Notes under the pieces: model-generated
The model's database searches: none
Seen by the model: only the letters and a program-made list of their open reading frames with translations
What the model was told of the DNA's origin: nothing
Translations under genes and position numbers: made by a program
DNA from: Dehalococcoidia bacterium
GTDB taxonomy: Bacteria > Chloroflexota > Dehalococcoidia > Dehalococcoidales > W498
Reading direction: 5' to 3'
Assembly: GCA_011191875.1 (NCBI GenBank)
Contig: DUFC01000031.1
Location: forward strand, 1 to 42,878
DNA length: 42,878 nt
In this document: positions 15,574-23,644 of the stretch, piece after piece
Layout: each line of letters begins with the position of its first letter
Position numbering within the stretch: the stretch's first letter is position 1

Positions 15574-15578
15574 ATTAG

Positions 15579-16226
15579 TTAACTTGTTTTCAGGATAAGT
15601 TTGGTGCGGTAGATGGATTGGGGGCGATTGGTAAAACCTAGGGCAGTAGTAACCTGCTCTGGTCTTCCTGAACCCCTGTTATCACAATATAACCTCATAC
15701 CTACAGTGCAATATCCACGGTGCCAGTCAATAAGCCACAGGTCATCAATTAAAGCCCTCAGGTCATACTTTCGGAGACCAGTATCCCTCTGGTGTTGCCA
15801 CGGCAAGTGCTTTAGCGAGAGCAAGCTGTTAATGACTGACTCTACTTCCTTTTGGTTCTTTTCGGTTTCTACCTCAACCTTGTACTCACTATAGCCAACC
15901 TGTGATTGTAAAGACGGCATGGTCAGGGCTATGGGATATACTTGCAGTATTTTAATGCCAGGCGGTAGCTGCTGGCTTACGGCAGCGGTAAAGAAGTGTG
16001 GAGAGACCCATTTGGTGCAAAGGATATCCATTAGCTCAGCTTCACTGGTTACCCCTATCGGGAGGGGTACCGCTAGTGAGATTCGGGGGTGGGGACTAAA
16101 ACCCTCTGAGTGAGCCAGCGGTATCCCGGCTCGGTGAAGCGCTCTTTGCCACAAGCGCATTATATCTAAGTGAGAGATGAACTCTATCTCTTGTCCTCGG
16201 CTAAACCTAATCCTCAGACGCTGCAT
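15579..16226 (-). CDS. TIGR03936 / DUF2344 family protein, stand-alone
   Basis: The 215-aa protein begins QRLRIRFSRGQEIEFISHLD and continues with SEGFSPHPRISLAVPLPIGV, the signature of DUF2344. In many bacteria this domain is fused to, or encoded beside, a radical SAM protein with a B12-binding-like domain. No such gene is in this window, which is unusual. Its function is unknown; tRNA or rRNA modification has been suspected by association. The start ATG overlaps the end of the CorC-like gene by 20 nt and has AAGGA upstream. Confidence 0.85.
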   Translation of the reverse strand: MQRLRIRFSRGQEIEFISHLDIMRLWQRALHRAGIPLAHSEGFSPHPRISLAVPLPIGVTSEAELMDILCTKWVSPHFFTAAVSQQLPPGIKILQVYPIALTMPSLQSQVGYSEYKVEVETEKNQKEVESVINSLLSLKHLPWQHQRDTGLRKYDLRALIDDLWLIDWHRGYCTVGMRLYCDNRGSGRPEQVTTALGFTNRPQSIYRTKLILKTS

Positions 16227-17481
16227 GTGCTTCCTTAGTCAGTAGAATCTCCTCAATTTTTACCCCACGCATTTTTGTTATCACCAGCTTCAAGTCCTTA
16301 TACCTTAGCTGTTCGCCCTGTTTCGGTATGTATCCTAAAAGGTCAAGCACAAAGCCAGCTACAGTGTCATAATCACCCTCGGGCAACTCCAACTGCATCT
16401 CTTCATTGGCTTCCTCAATACGCATGCTGCCGTCAATTTGAAAGGTATAAGCATTAATTGCTTCGTACTCCTTTTCTACTGCGGCTAGCTCATCTCCTAC
16501 CGGGCCGACAATTTCCTCGACTAACCGGCTGAGGCTAACTATACCAGCAGTGCCACCGAACTCGTCTACAACCACACACATCCGGTAGTTCTTGTCACGC
16601 ATCTCGGCAAAGAGTTCGTTGATGTGCTTGGTTTCGGGGGTAAAATAAGCGGGGCGGACTAGGTCGTCAACGGCACTCTGGTCATTGGTAGTGCCCTTAG
16701 CCTGAGCCATAAGCACATCCTTTACCGAAAGAATACCGACCACATTATCCATATTATCTTGATATACCGGGAAACGGGATAGGGGAGATTGAGCATAGAG
16801 AGCCAGGAAATCAGCTAGTTTAGAGCCTTGCTCTAAACATACAACCTCAGGGCGTGGCACCATGACCTCACGGACTGGTCGGTCACCAAAGTCAAACACC
16901 TTGTGCAGCATCTCAGCCTCGGCCTCCTCTACTGTCCCCTCTCTGTGTCCTACTGATATCATGGTACGGATTTCTTCATCGCTGGCCAGAGACCTAGGCA
17001 CCGGTGCCCCCCCAGCCAGTTTACTAAATCCTGAGGCTATCCAGCTCAGCACTACCACGAAGGGGGTAAACAGCCAGGATATTACTTCTACCGGTCGAGC
17101 AAATATTATAGATAGCCTCTCAGCGTGCTGAGTAGCTATGGTTTTAGGGGTAGTCTCACAAAATATCAGTAGAATGATGGTTATACCTATGGTAGCAATA
17201 AGGATACCTTGCTCTGCCCCCCAGACGGAGATGGCTAGGGCTGTAGCCAGGGCAGCGGCAGCAGTGTTGACCAAGTTATTGCCCAGCAAGATGGTGGATA
17301 GAAGCTTCTCCGGTCGCTGGAGCATCTTGGCTACTCGGTCTGCCCCGTTTACCTTGGTGCTGACCATGTGCTCCATCCTTATCCTCTGTAAGGCAATAAA
17401 GGCTGTTTCTGAACTGGAAAAGAAAGCTGATAAAAGAAGACAAACAAAAAGAAACACCAGATATAGTGTTTCAATAAGCAT
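16207..17481 (-). CDS. hemolysin family / CNNM-CBS-CorC transporter-like protein
   Basis: This 424-aa protein has the full CorC/HlyC-family architecture. A DUF21 membrane domain (about residues 1-190) includes LLSAFFSSSETAFIALQRIR and three or more hydrophobic helices. Two CBS domains follow (about 205-330, including VMVPRPEVVCLE and MCVVVDEFGGTAGIVSL). A C-terminal CorC_HlyC domain closes the protein (GDYDTVAGFVLDLLGYIP). Homologues have been linked to magnesium or cobalt export and resistance. It is first in the five-gene minus-strand operon, and its promoter is at 17537-17565. Confidence 0.9.
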   Translation of the reverse strand: MLIETLYLVFLFVCLLLSAFFSSSETAFIALQRIRMEHMVSTKVNGADRVAKMLQRPEKLLSTILLGNNLVNTAAAALATALAISVWGAEQGILIATIGITIILLIFCETTPKTIATQHAERLSIIFARPVEVISWLFTPFVVVLSWIASGFSKLAGGAPVPRSLASDEEIRTMISVGHREGTVEEAEAEMLHKVFDFGDRPVREVMVPRPEVVCLEQGSKLADFLALYAQSPLSRFPVYQDNMDNVVGILSVKDVLMAQAKGTTNDQSAVDDLVRPAYFTPETKHINELFAEMRDKNYRMCVVVDEFGGTAGIVSLSRLVEEIVGPVGDELAAVEKEYEAINAYTFQIDGSMRIEEANEEMQLELPEGDYDTVAGFVLDLLGYIPKQGEQLRYKDLKLVITKMRGVKIEEILLTKEAHAASED

Positions 17482-17536
17482 ACAGCATCACCCCACTCTT
17501 TATATTGATTAAGACCCTGACTGATCCCTTACCATC

Positions 17537-17573
17537 ATCATATCACTGGCTACTAGGTGTGTCAAAACACCTA
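17537..17573 (-). promoter_or_regulatory. operon promoter with overlapping inverted-repeat operator
   Basis: On the minus strand, a perfect TTGACA (17565-17560), a 17-bp spacer and TATGAT (17542-17537). A 7-bp perfect inverted repeat, TAGGTGT (17554-17560) and ACACCTA (17567-17573), covers the -35 box and suggests repressor control. The rest of the 340-bp divergent gap to tsaD holds no gene. Confidence 0.65.
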
Positions 17574-17807
17574 TTTGAGATTGTTTAACAACCCTATCCC
17601 CTTTACCTCCTTCACCAGGTCAGAGGTCGTTGAGCAGGGGAAGCACATGGTAAATCCAGAATTCAAAGCACTAATGACTAAAACCTAAGGAACCAAAACG
17701 CTTTTGAGATTTAAAATTACAATTTGTTTAGGATTTAGGATTTCACAGAAGAAGGGAGTAAGATAGATAAACAACATCTGCGCCTATTTCACAAAGGCTG
17801 TCTATGC

Positions 17808-17813
17808 TATAAT
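17808..17813 (+). promoter_or_regulatory. -10 box of tsaD, near-leaderless
   Basis: A perfect TATAAT ends 8 nt before the tsaD ATG. There is no Shine-Dalgarno between them. A weak TTTCAC at 17787-17792 is the only -35 candidate. Confidence 0.5.
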
Positions 17814-17821
17814 CTTGTTAT

Positions 17822-18802
17822 ATGAAAATCCTGGGTATTGAGACCTCCTGTGATGAAACAGCAGCGGCAGTGGTGGAAGATGGGGTCAGAATTCTGTCCA
17901 ATCAGATTGCTTCTCAGGTAGAAATCCATGCCCGCTACGGGGGGATTGTACCTGAGGTAGCCTCCAGACAACATATTCTAGCTATTATCCCAGTACTGAA
18001 GCAGGCGATGACCGAGGCTAGAACTACCTGGGATGATTTGGATGGCATTGCGGTTACTATTGGACCAGGACTGGCTGGCTCACTGCTGGTAGGGGTAAAT
18101 ATGGCTAAGGCTATTGCTTTAGCTCATGGGTTGCCAATTACCGGGGTTAATCACCTTGAGGGTCATATTTATGCTAACTGGCTAACTAATTCTACTCCTC
18201 TCTTCCCCCTGGTGTGTCTTATTGTTTCCGGAGGGCATAGTGATTTGGTGCTGATGAGGGGGCACGGCGATTATGTGGTGCTGGGGCGGACACGGGACGA
18301 TGCTGCCGGTGAAGCCTTTGATAAAGCAGCCAGAATATTAGGCTTGGGCTACCCCGGTGGTCCAGCCATTCAACAGGCAGCTAGAAATGGGAATGCTACC
18401 TTCATTCAACTACCTCGCGCCTGGCTAAAAGGGAGTAGCGACTTCAGTTTCAGTGGGGTTAAAACAGCCCTGCTGCGCTTGGTGGAAGGGGGTAAGGTTT
18501 CATCCCGGGCTGATGGCGCTGCTAGCTTTCAGGAGGCAGTAATCGAAGTCCTAGTTACCAAAACGGTGGCTATAGCCACAGAGCGCCGGGTGAAGCAGAT
18601 TTTACTGGCGGGTGGGGTAGCCTCAAATGAGTTACTTCGCGAATGGCTAACTAGAAATTCACCCATTCCGGTTCGGGTTCCCGAGCCTATACTATGCACT
18701 GATAATGCAGCCATGATTGCTGCCTGTGGGTATTACCACTTCCAGGCAGACAAGGTGGACGGCTTAAACTTGGATGTGATTCCCAGTCTCAGGCTGGGTT
18801 AA
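17822..18802 (+). CDS. tsaD: tRNA N6-threonylcarbamoyladenosine synthase, TsaD subunit
   Basis: TsaD transfers the threonylcarbamoyl group from TC-AMP to A37 of ANN-decoding tRNAs, working with TsaB and TsaE. The 326-aa protein opens [20 protein letters not shown]. It has the metal ligands H111 and H115 in [22 protein letters not shown], and [12 protein letters not shown] near the C-terminus. It is slightly short for the family but complete. It has no Shine-Dalgarno. Its 3' end overlaps the convergent DUF2851 gene by 39 bp. tsaB and tsaE are not in this window. Confidence 0.95.
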   Translation: MKILGIETSCDETAAAVVEDGVRILSNQIASQVEIHARYGGIVPEVASRQHILAIIPVLKQAMTEARTTWDDLDGIAVTIGPGLAGSLLVGVNMAKAIALAHGLPITGVNHLEGHIYANWLTNSTPLFPLVCLIVSGGHSDLVLMRGHGDYVVLGRTRDDAAGEAFDKAARILGLGYPGGPAIQQAARNGNATFIQLPRAWLKGSSDFSFSGVKTALLRLVEGGKVSSRADGAASFQEAVIEVLVTKTVAIATERRVKQILLAGGVASNELLREWLTRNSPIPVRVPEPILCTDNAAMIAACGYYHFQADKVDGLNLDVIPSLRLG

Positions 18803-20140
18803 CGGGCAGGAGTTACACCTACCCTGAGTGCATAAGGTATTGTAAATATGGATTAGCCCCTGTTGCCGCTGGGCTGAATTGACTAGGTTACTGCTTAGCT
18901 TAAACTGGTTGGTCATATGCCTTTCTATTGAGTTTATTACTAGCTTAGGGTAGCGGTGATAAAGGTCAAAGGCTTTCCCCTCAATCTCTGGTTGGGAGGT
19001 AAGCCGGCTCCAGGCAACTATGAAGGGAAGGAGCACATTCACGGCAATATCAGTGGCTCGGCTACTACCCAGAAGAGTTTGACTTTTCGCTCTACTACCT
19101 GAGCCAAAATCAAAGTGGTTTGCCCAATAACCACTGGCGATAACCACTAATCCCTTCTTTAATCTGCAGGAGCTTTGGCTGAGAGCTGCCTCCTTTACCA
19201 TATCAATTACCCCCTCAAATATCCCTTCTTGCCGGTAGCGGACTATGAGGTAACTCATGGCTACTATGCGACGAACTGGGAAATTATTTGGTCTGACCTT
19301 GAACAGGTGCCAGTCATCAGGAGACATTGCCTCAGTCTGTGGAGAAGAACCCCATAGCCTCTCCAATTTGTCTATCCATTCACCACCCAATTCACCTTTC
19401 TGGTGCCAATGGGAGCGCTGTGAGGGAAGTAGCCCAGCCGTGCCCAGTAGTAGAGCCTGTTGTTGGACAAGGCATTCCTCGTCTGACATTTTACCTTGAG
19501 TCACTAATTTATGAAGCGGTAACCTTCGGGCTAGCTCCAAGAAGGGGAGTTTATTTTTAGAGTAACCCAGAGCCCCCATTATTCCTTGGTAAAGGCATTG
19601 GCTTGCCCCCATTTTAGCTAAAGTGGCTTGAAACTTAGTAGCCTTGTCTAAAAACCGTTTCTTCCCAGTACTATCTAGAAATTCTGCCATAGTGCCTGTG
19701 GTCAGGTGTTCTATGTTTTTAAAGCAAGGCATAGCCGAAGTGGTTGGTTGAGATACTCGGTTAGCCCACTGGCTAGTCAGGCTCTTTGTGTATTTATCTA
19801 GCACCAGAATAGGAGCATCTTTACCATTCTCAAGAGTAGTAGCCCCCTCACTGTCATGCCACATCACTACATGCAGGATTACCCGGTTATAGGCCGGGTC
19901 ATGGTGGTGTTGATGAGCTCGCCAACCACTAGATTTAATATGAACTTCTATATCCCCCTTCATTAACCCTTGGCTGGTAGCAATAACCGCATCCCGGAAA
20001 TCAGCGCCTCGGTCATCATTAATCCTTCCTGAGTAGATTATCTTTATCGGCTCACCCCTTTCAGTGGTCAGTTCGTGTCTATCCAGTAACAGGTGCTGCC
20101 AGATTTTAATAACTTGACTCTCTGAGAGATTGCTTACCAA
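18764..20140 (-). CDS. DUF2851 family protein
   Basis: From TTG 20140 this is a 458-aa protein matching DUF2851. Early segments include [36 protein letters not shown], then [20 protein letters not shown] and [16 protein letters not shown], which look like a nuclease-type acidic/His core. It ends in the cysteine cluster CTQGRCNSC. Its function is unknown. I prefer TTG 20140 because a GGGGGT run precedes it and the family N-terminus begins just before IWQH. An ATG at 20188 or GTG at 20197 would add residues encoded by a repeat element. An XRE-type operator lies upstream at 20306-20321. Confidence 0.8.
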   Translation of the reverse strand: MVSNLSESQVIKIWQHLLLDRHELTTERGEPIKIIYSGRINDDRGADFRDAVIATSQGLMKGDIEVHIKSSGWRAHQHHHDPAYNRVILHVVMWHDSEGATTLENGKDAPILVLDKYTKSLTSQWANRVSQPTTSAMPCFKNIEHLTTGTMAEFLDSTGKKRFLDKATKFQATLAKMGASQCLYQGIMGALGYSKNKLPFLELARRLPLHKLVTQGKMSDEECLVQQQALLLGTAGLLPSQRSHWHQKGELGGEWIDKLERLWGSSPQTEAMSPDDWHLFKVRPNNFPVRRIVAMSYLIVRYRQEGIFEGVIDMVKEAALSQSSCRLKKGLVVIASGYWANHFDFGSGSRAKSQTLLGSSRATDIAVNVLLPFIVAWSRLTSQPEIEGKAFDLYHRYPKLVINSIERHMTNQFKLSSNLVNSAQRQQGLIHIYNTLCTQGRCNSCPLTQPETGNHIQV

Positions 20141-20197
20141 CCTACCCCCTTTAATTACCCTAAAAATTAAGATTTCTGGAGACCCCATAATAAGCAC

Positions 20198-20255
20198 CCG
20201 GGAAATTCTTCGATTTTCCCGGAAACCTACTTTATCCCCTCCCTTATAAAAAATG
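20198..20255 (-). repeat. hairpin repeat family 2, copy 1, upstream of DUF2851
   Basis: 8-bp perfect arms CCGGGAAA (20198-20205) and TTTCCCGG (20215-20222) are followed on the plus strand by AAACCTACTTTAT and CCTCCCTTATAA. The same arrangement and much of the sequence recur at 33706-33760 upstream of trxB. Confidence 0.6.
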
Positions 20256-20305
20256 GAATCGTTTATACAACAGAAGTTCCGTCTCTCTTAAGCTCTCCAT
20301 TTAAT

Positions 20306-20321
20306 TACACGTTATCGTGTA
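20306..20321. promoter_or_regulatory. XRE operator site 3
   Basis: The palindrome TACACGTTATCGTGTA matches the two operators at 20918-20933 and 21201-21216. It lies in the gap between the macro-domain gene and DUF2851. Promoter boxes around it are weak on both strands, so its target (DUF2851 or a short plus-strand RNA) is uncertain. Confidence 0.7.
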
Positions 20322-20337
20322 TCCATAACCTAAACGA

Positions 20338-20370
20338 AGGCGGTTTAGCCAAAGCAAGCCGCCTATTTTT
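20338..20370 (+). terminator. possible rho-independent terminator between macro and DUF2851 genes
   Basis: GGCGGTTT and AAGCCGCC form a stem with one wobble pair, followed by TATTTTT on the plus strand. No plus-strand gene precedes it, so it may end a short RNA, or act as a minus-strand hairpin after the macro gene. Confidence 0.4.
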
Positions 20371-20391
20371 CGGTTGATTCAATTAAGCTCT

Positions 20392-20901
20392 TTAGCCTAA
20401 CTGTTTATCGAGCTCCTGCTTAAATGTCTGGTAAGCAGGCTCGTCATACAGGGCAAAAACTACCCTTTCTAGCTCTATTCCTCTGGTTGAGTGCTGGCGC
20501 ACTTCACTAATCATTATCCTGGCGCATTCATCTAGGGGAAAACCACCAACACCAGTGCCTAAGGCAGGGAAGGCGATACTCTTTATACCAAGCTCATCAG
20601 CTCTAAGTAGACTATTTTTTGTCGCTTGCCTGATCTTTTCAGCATCGGTCCATAGTTCTTGTCCCATCACTGCGGCATGGATAATATACTTTGCTTTTAA
20701 TCTGCCAGCTCCGGTGACTTCTGCCTCTCCGATAGGGATAGGTCCCTTTCTAAGTGCCTCATCCTCTACTTCTTTACCCCCGGCTCTCTTCAACGCTCCA
20801 GCTACTCCACCACCCATCAATAGTCGGTTATTGGCCGCATTTACTAAAGCGTCAAGTTCAAGCTGAGCAATATCCCCACGATAGACTTCAATGCTAATCA
20901 T
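20392..20901 (-). CDS. macro domain protein (ADP-ribose binding / deacylase)
   Basis: This 169-aa protein is a single macro domain. It shows VYRGDIAQLELDALVNAANN, the GGGVAGALKRAGG ligand loop (about residues 30-42), TGAGRLKAKYIIHA and FPALGTGVGGFPLDECA. Homologues such as YmdB hydrolyse O-acetyl-ADP-ribose or remove ADP-ribose from proteins or DNA. The Asn-Asn pair and Gly-rich loops suggest the site is intact. It has a strong GGGGAG before ATG 20901. It follows an XRE regulator, and its promoter holds an operator in the -35/-10 spacer. The extra C-terminal domain of DarG antitoxins is absent. Confidence 0.93.
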   Translation of the reverse strand: MISIEVYRGDIAQLELDALVNAANNRLLMGGGVAGALKRAGGKEVEDEALRKGPIPIGEAEVTGAGRLKAKYIIHAAVMGQELWTDAEKIRQATKNSLLRADELGIKSIAFPALGTGVGGFPLDECARIMISEVRQHSTRGIELERVVFALYDEPAYQTFKQELDKQLG

Positions 20902-20913
20902 CTATTACTCCCC

Positions 20914-20942
20914 TGTATACACGGTATCGTGTATTTTGTCAA
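20914..20942 (-). promoter_or_regulatory. macro gene promoter with XRE operator site 2 in the spacer
   Basis: On the minus strand, TTGACA (20942-20937), a 17-bp spacer and TATACA (20919-20914). The palindrome TACACGGTATCGTGTA (20918-20933) fills the spacer, starting 3 nt after the -35 box, exactly as at the XRE gene. Confidence 0.8.
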
Positions 20943-21190
20943 GGTCCCTTCACGATTTCCTTAGAGGAGGTGGCTTTATATTCAAACTGGGCTCGTTCGG
21001 CAACAATGGAGAGAAGGGTAGATGAGGCACCGCGGGGTTCATACCTTCCCGTTTCCCACTCGCTTATTGTTTGCTGCCGTGTGCCCAGTTGGTCTGCCAT
21101 TTCACTCTGGGTTAGCCCCAGGTGACGCCTCAAGGCTTGGACATGCTCACTATCCCATTGCTGCCGGTTAACTTTATAGCGGTTACTCAT
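20939..21190 (-). CDS. XRE-family helix-turn-helix transcriptional regulator
   Basis: This 83-aa protein has a Cro/CI-type HTH: VQALRRHLGLTQSEMADQLG, then TRQQTISEWETGRYEPRG (about residues 18-55). It consists of almost only the DNA-binding domain plus a short tail, so it probably acts as a dimer without a separate ligand domain. A promoter and a 16-bp palindrome lie directly upstream (21197-21225), which suggests autoregulation. It is followed by the macro-domain gene (37-bp gap) whose promoter carries the same palindrome. The -10 box lies 6 nt before ATG, so the mRNA is probably leaderless. Confidence 0.92.
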   Translation of the reverse strand: MSNRYKVNRQQWDSEHVQALRRHLGLTQSEMADQLGTRQQTISEWETGRYEPRGASSTLLSIVAERAQFEYKATSSKEIVKGP

Positions 21191-21196
21191 AATTAA

Positions 21197-21225
21197 ATCC
21201 TACACGTTTCGGTGTAAACTGTCAA
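21197..21225 (-). promoter_or_regulatory. XRE gene promoter with operator site 1 in the spacer
   Basis: On the minus strand, TTGACA (21225-21220), a 17-bp spacer and TAGGAT (21202-21197), then 6 nt to ATG. The palindrome TACACGTTTCGGTGTA (21201-21216) lies in the spacer and touches the -10 box. Confidence 0.8.
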
Positions 21226-21393
21226 TAATGTGGTTTATCAAGTGAATGGTGATGTTAACAATCTTGAAAGCCGTATTATATAGTTGGGATAGAGATTTAA
21301 TGAAATAGGGAGAATTATGAAGAATAAAGGTATAAAAAGCTAAATAATTATCTCTAGAGTAGTGACACTTGCTATATATTGCTATATCTTCAG

Positions 21394-21422
21394 TTGCCAC
21401 ATCCACTTGCCTGCGCTATTAT
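21394..21422 (+). promoter_or_regulatory. sigma70-type promoter of groESL
   Basis: TTGCCA (21394-21399), a 17-bp spacer and TATTAT (21417-21422). The CIRCE operator begins 8 bp downstream, at the predicted transcription start. The upstream 21226-21393 segment is AT-rich and holds no supported gene. Confidence 0.75.
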
Positions 21423-21429
21423 ATAGTGG

Positions 21430-21456
21430 TTAGCACTCTCATGGTCAGAGTGCTAA
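21430..21456 (+). promoter_or_regulatory. CIRCE operator (HrcA binding site)
   Basis: The perfect inverted repeat TTAGCACTC (21430-21438), a 9-bp spacer and GAGTGCTAA (21448-21456) is the canonical CIRCE element. It predicts heat-shock repression by HrcA, whose gene is not in the window. Confidence 0.97.
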
Positions 21457-21500
21457 TTCTTTGGGTTTATAGTTAGTAAATTGAGGAAGGAGGACTGAAA

Positions 21501-21827
21501 ATGGTGGTTAAACTTCAACCACTAGCTGACCGGGTAATAGTTAAGCCCATGAAACAGGAGGAGGTTACCAAAGGAGGGATTGTTCTGCCTGATACCGCTA
21601 AGGAGAAACCCCAGGAGGGGGAGGTTATAGCTGTTGGTCCAGGCAGGTTATCCGAGGATGGGAAGCGGATAGCTATGGATGTTAAGGTGGGTGATAAGGT
21701 GCTTTATTCTAAGTACGGAGGCACCGAAATTAAAATTGAGGGTGAGGAAATAGTGATTTTGCGTGAGAGCGACATTCTGGCTAAGAAAACTAAGCCCGGG
21801 GGAGGGGCTAAAACTAGTAAACAGTAA
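21501..21827 (+). CDS. groES: co-chaperonin GroES (Hsp10)
   Basis: GroES caps the GroEL folding chamber as a heptamer. The 108-aa protein has the family pattern [17 protein letters not shown], the mobile loop [33 protein letters not shown] and [13 protein letters not shown]. It is about ten residues longer than usual, owing to a C-terminal tail rich in Lys and Gly ([14 protein letters not shown]). AAGGAGG precedes the start by about 8 nt. It is first in the groESL operon under a CIRCE-controlled promoter; groEL starts 33 nt downstream. Confidence 0.97.
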   Translation: MVVKLQPLADRVIVKPMKQEEVTKGGIVLPDTAKEKPQEGEVIAVGPGRLSEDGKRIAMDVKVGDKVLYSKYGGTEIKIEGEEIVILRESDILAKKTKPGGGAKTSKQ

Positions 21828-21860
21828 ATATAAAGAAAGGAGTAACTAAGGAGGAAAAGA

Positions 21861-23501
21861 ATGGCTAATAAGCAGATTATATTTCGTGAGGAAGCAAGGC
21901 ACGCCTTGAAGAGAGGGATAGATTCGCTGGCTGATGCGGTCAAGGTAACTTTGGGGCCTCGGGGACGGTGTGTAGTTTTAGATAAGAAATGGGGTCCACC
22001 GACAGTGATTGATGATGGGGTTACCATTGCCAGGGATATTGACCTTCCTGACCCCTTTGAGAATTTGGGGGCTCAGATGGTTAAGGAGGCAGCCACCAAG
22101 ACTAATGATGCTTGTGGTGATGGTACTACTACCTCCACTGTGTTAGCTCATGCTATTATCTCTGAGGGCTTTAAGAATATAGCTGCTGGCGCCGATGCTA
22201 TGGGGCTGAAGAGAGGTATTGAGAAGGCAACAACAGCTATAATTAGTGAGCTTAGACGAGTGTGCAAGGAGGTAAAAGACAAGGAGCAGATTGCTCAAGT
22301 AGGCACTATTACGGCGAAAGACAAAGATATTGGCGGCTTAATTGCCGACGTGATGGAGAAGGTGGGTAAGGACGGGGTTATCACAGTTGAGGAATCTAAG
22401 GGCATAAAGTATGAAACAGAGTTTGTAGAGGGAATGCAATTTGACCGCGGTTATATAAGCCCCTATTTCATAACCAATCCCGAACGTATGGAATCGGTGA
22501 TAGATGACCCCTATATACTTATCTGCAATCAGAAAATCGCAGCTGTGACTGAGCTTTTACCGGCTCTGGAGAAAATACTCCAGGTGTCAAAGAACCTACT
22601 CATTGTCGCCGAGGAGGTAGAAGGTGAAGCCTTAGCTACCCTGGTAGTTAATAAGCTACGGGGCACCCTGAATATTCTAGCAGTTAGGGCTCCTGGTTAC
22701 GGGGATAGGCGTAAGGCAATGCTGGATGATATGGCAGTTCTTACCGGCGGCAAGGTGATCTCGGAAGAGTTGGGACGTAAGCTAGACTCGGTTACTGTGG
22801 AAGACTTGGGTCGAGCTCGCCGGGTAACCGCTGATAAGGATAACACTACCGTTGTTGAAGGTAAGGGCTCAGAGGACGAGATTAAGGCGAGAATCAAGAT
22901 GATTAAGACTCAAATAGAAGAGAGTGAATCCGATTTTGACCGGGAGAAATACCAGCAAAGAGTAGCCAAACTAGTAGGTGGGGTAGCTGTAATCAAGGTG
23001 GGAGCGGCTACTGAAGTCGAGCTTAAAGAGAGGAAACACCGGGTTGAAGATGCGCTATCGGCTACTCGAGCAGCGATAGAAGAGGGTATTCTGCCCGGTG
23101 GTGGTGTTGCCTTACTCAGGGCTACTTCAGTTCTGGATAAGTTAAAAGTTAGCGGGGATGAAGCCACTGGGGTTAATATTGTCGGGAAGGCTGTAGAGGA
23201 GCCCATTCGCTGGATTGCTATTAATGCTGGTCAGGACGGTTCAGTGATAGCCGATGCAGTTAAGAAGAGCCCACCTGGAATCGGTTACGACGCTGAGAAT
23301 TATGAATTTGGTGATATGATAAAGAAGGGAATTATTGACCCAACCAAAGTGGTAAGGTCTGCTCTGGAAAATGCAGCTAGTATTGCCAACATGTTCCTAA
23401 TTACTCAGGCGCTAGTTAGCGAAATCCCAGAGAAGGAGAGGATGCCAGCTGGCCCGGGTATGAGTATGCAAGAGCAGGCAGGTCTTCCAGGACAGTTTTA
23501 G
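21861..23501 (+). CDS. groEL: chaperonin GroEL (Hsp60)
   Basis: This 546-aa protein is a full-length GroEL with [41 protein letters not shown], the catalytic Asp87 in [11 protein letters not shown], and GGGVALLRA in the C-terminal equatorial domain. The C-terminus is [13 protein letters not shown], not the usual Gly-Gly-Met repeat tail. That alters the unstructured part facing the chamber, a variation seen in some lineages. An AAGGAGG site lies about 9 nt before ATG. Confidence 0.97.
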   Translation: MANKQIIFREEARHALKRGIDSLADAVKVTLGPRGRCVVLDKKWGPPTVIDDGVTIARDIDLPDPFENLGAQMVKEAATKTNDACGDGTTTSTVLAHAIISEGFKNIAAGADAMGLKRGIEKATTAIISELRRVCKEVKDKEQIAQVGTITAKDKDIGGLIADVMEKVGKDGVITVEESKGIKYETEFVEGMQFDRGYISPYFITNPERMESVIDDPYILICNQKIAAVTELLPALEKILQVSKNLLIVAEEVEGEALATLVVNKLRGTLNILAVRAPGYGDRRKAMLDDMAVLTGGKVISEELGRKLDSVTVEDLGRARRVTADKDNTTVVEGKGSEDEIKARIKMIKTQIEESESDFDREKYQQRVAKLVGGVAVIKVGAATEVELKERKHRVEDALSATRAAIEEGILPGGGVALLRATSVLDKLKVSGDEATGVNIVGKAVEEPIRWIAINAGQDGSVIADAVKKSPPGIGYDAENYEFGDMIKKGIIDPTKVVRSALENAASIANMFLITQALVSEIPEKERMPAGPGMSMQEQAGLPGQF

Positions 23502-23532
23502 TAACCCTCGCCTCGGTAAACGGCATAAAAAT

Positions 23533-23564
23533 AGCCGTGGTCTTTAAGGCTGCGGCTTTTTTTA
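23533..23564 (+). terminator. rho-independent terminator of groESL
   Basis: AGCCG (23533-23537) pairs with CGGCT (23553-23557). Inner G-C and wobble pairs extend the stem to about 10 bp, and it is followed by seven T residues (23557-23563). Confidence 0.85.
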
Positions 23565-23644
23565 TTGCCCAAGGATAGAAGGGGAATAAAGGGGAATGGG
23601 GTTACTAAATAAGAACCTAAAGCTGGTGAGTTAAACTAAACTAT

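Noticed and set aside
20141-20197. N-terminal extension of DUF2851 (GTG 20197 or ATG 20188)
   Set aside because: The segment adjoins a repeat and adds residues not seen at the family N-terminus; TTG 20140 has a better SD and fits the family start.
20392-21190. DarTG-type toxin-antitoxin system
   Set aside because: No DarT toxin gene is present and the macro protein lacks DarG's extra C-terminal domain; only the macro domain and an XRE regulator are seen.
21200-21406. A 68-codon minus-strand ORF upstream of the XRE gene
   Set aside because: It covers the XRE promoter/operator and the region behind groES, is AT-rich with low-complexity residues and has no ribosome-binding site.
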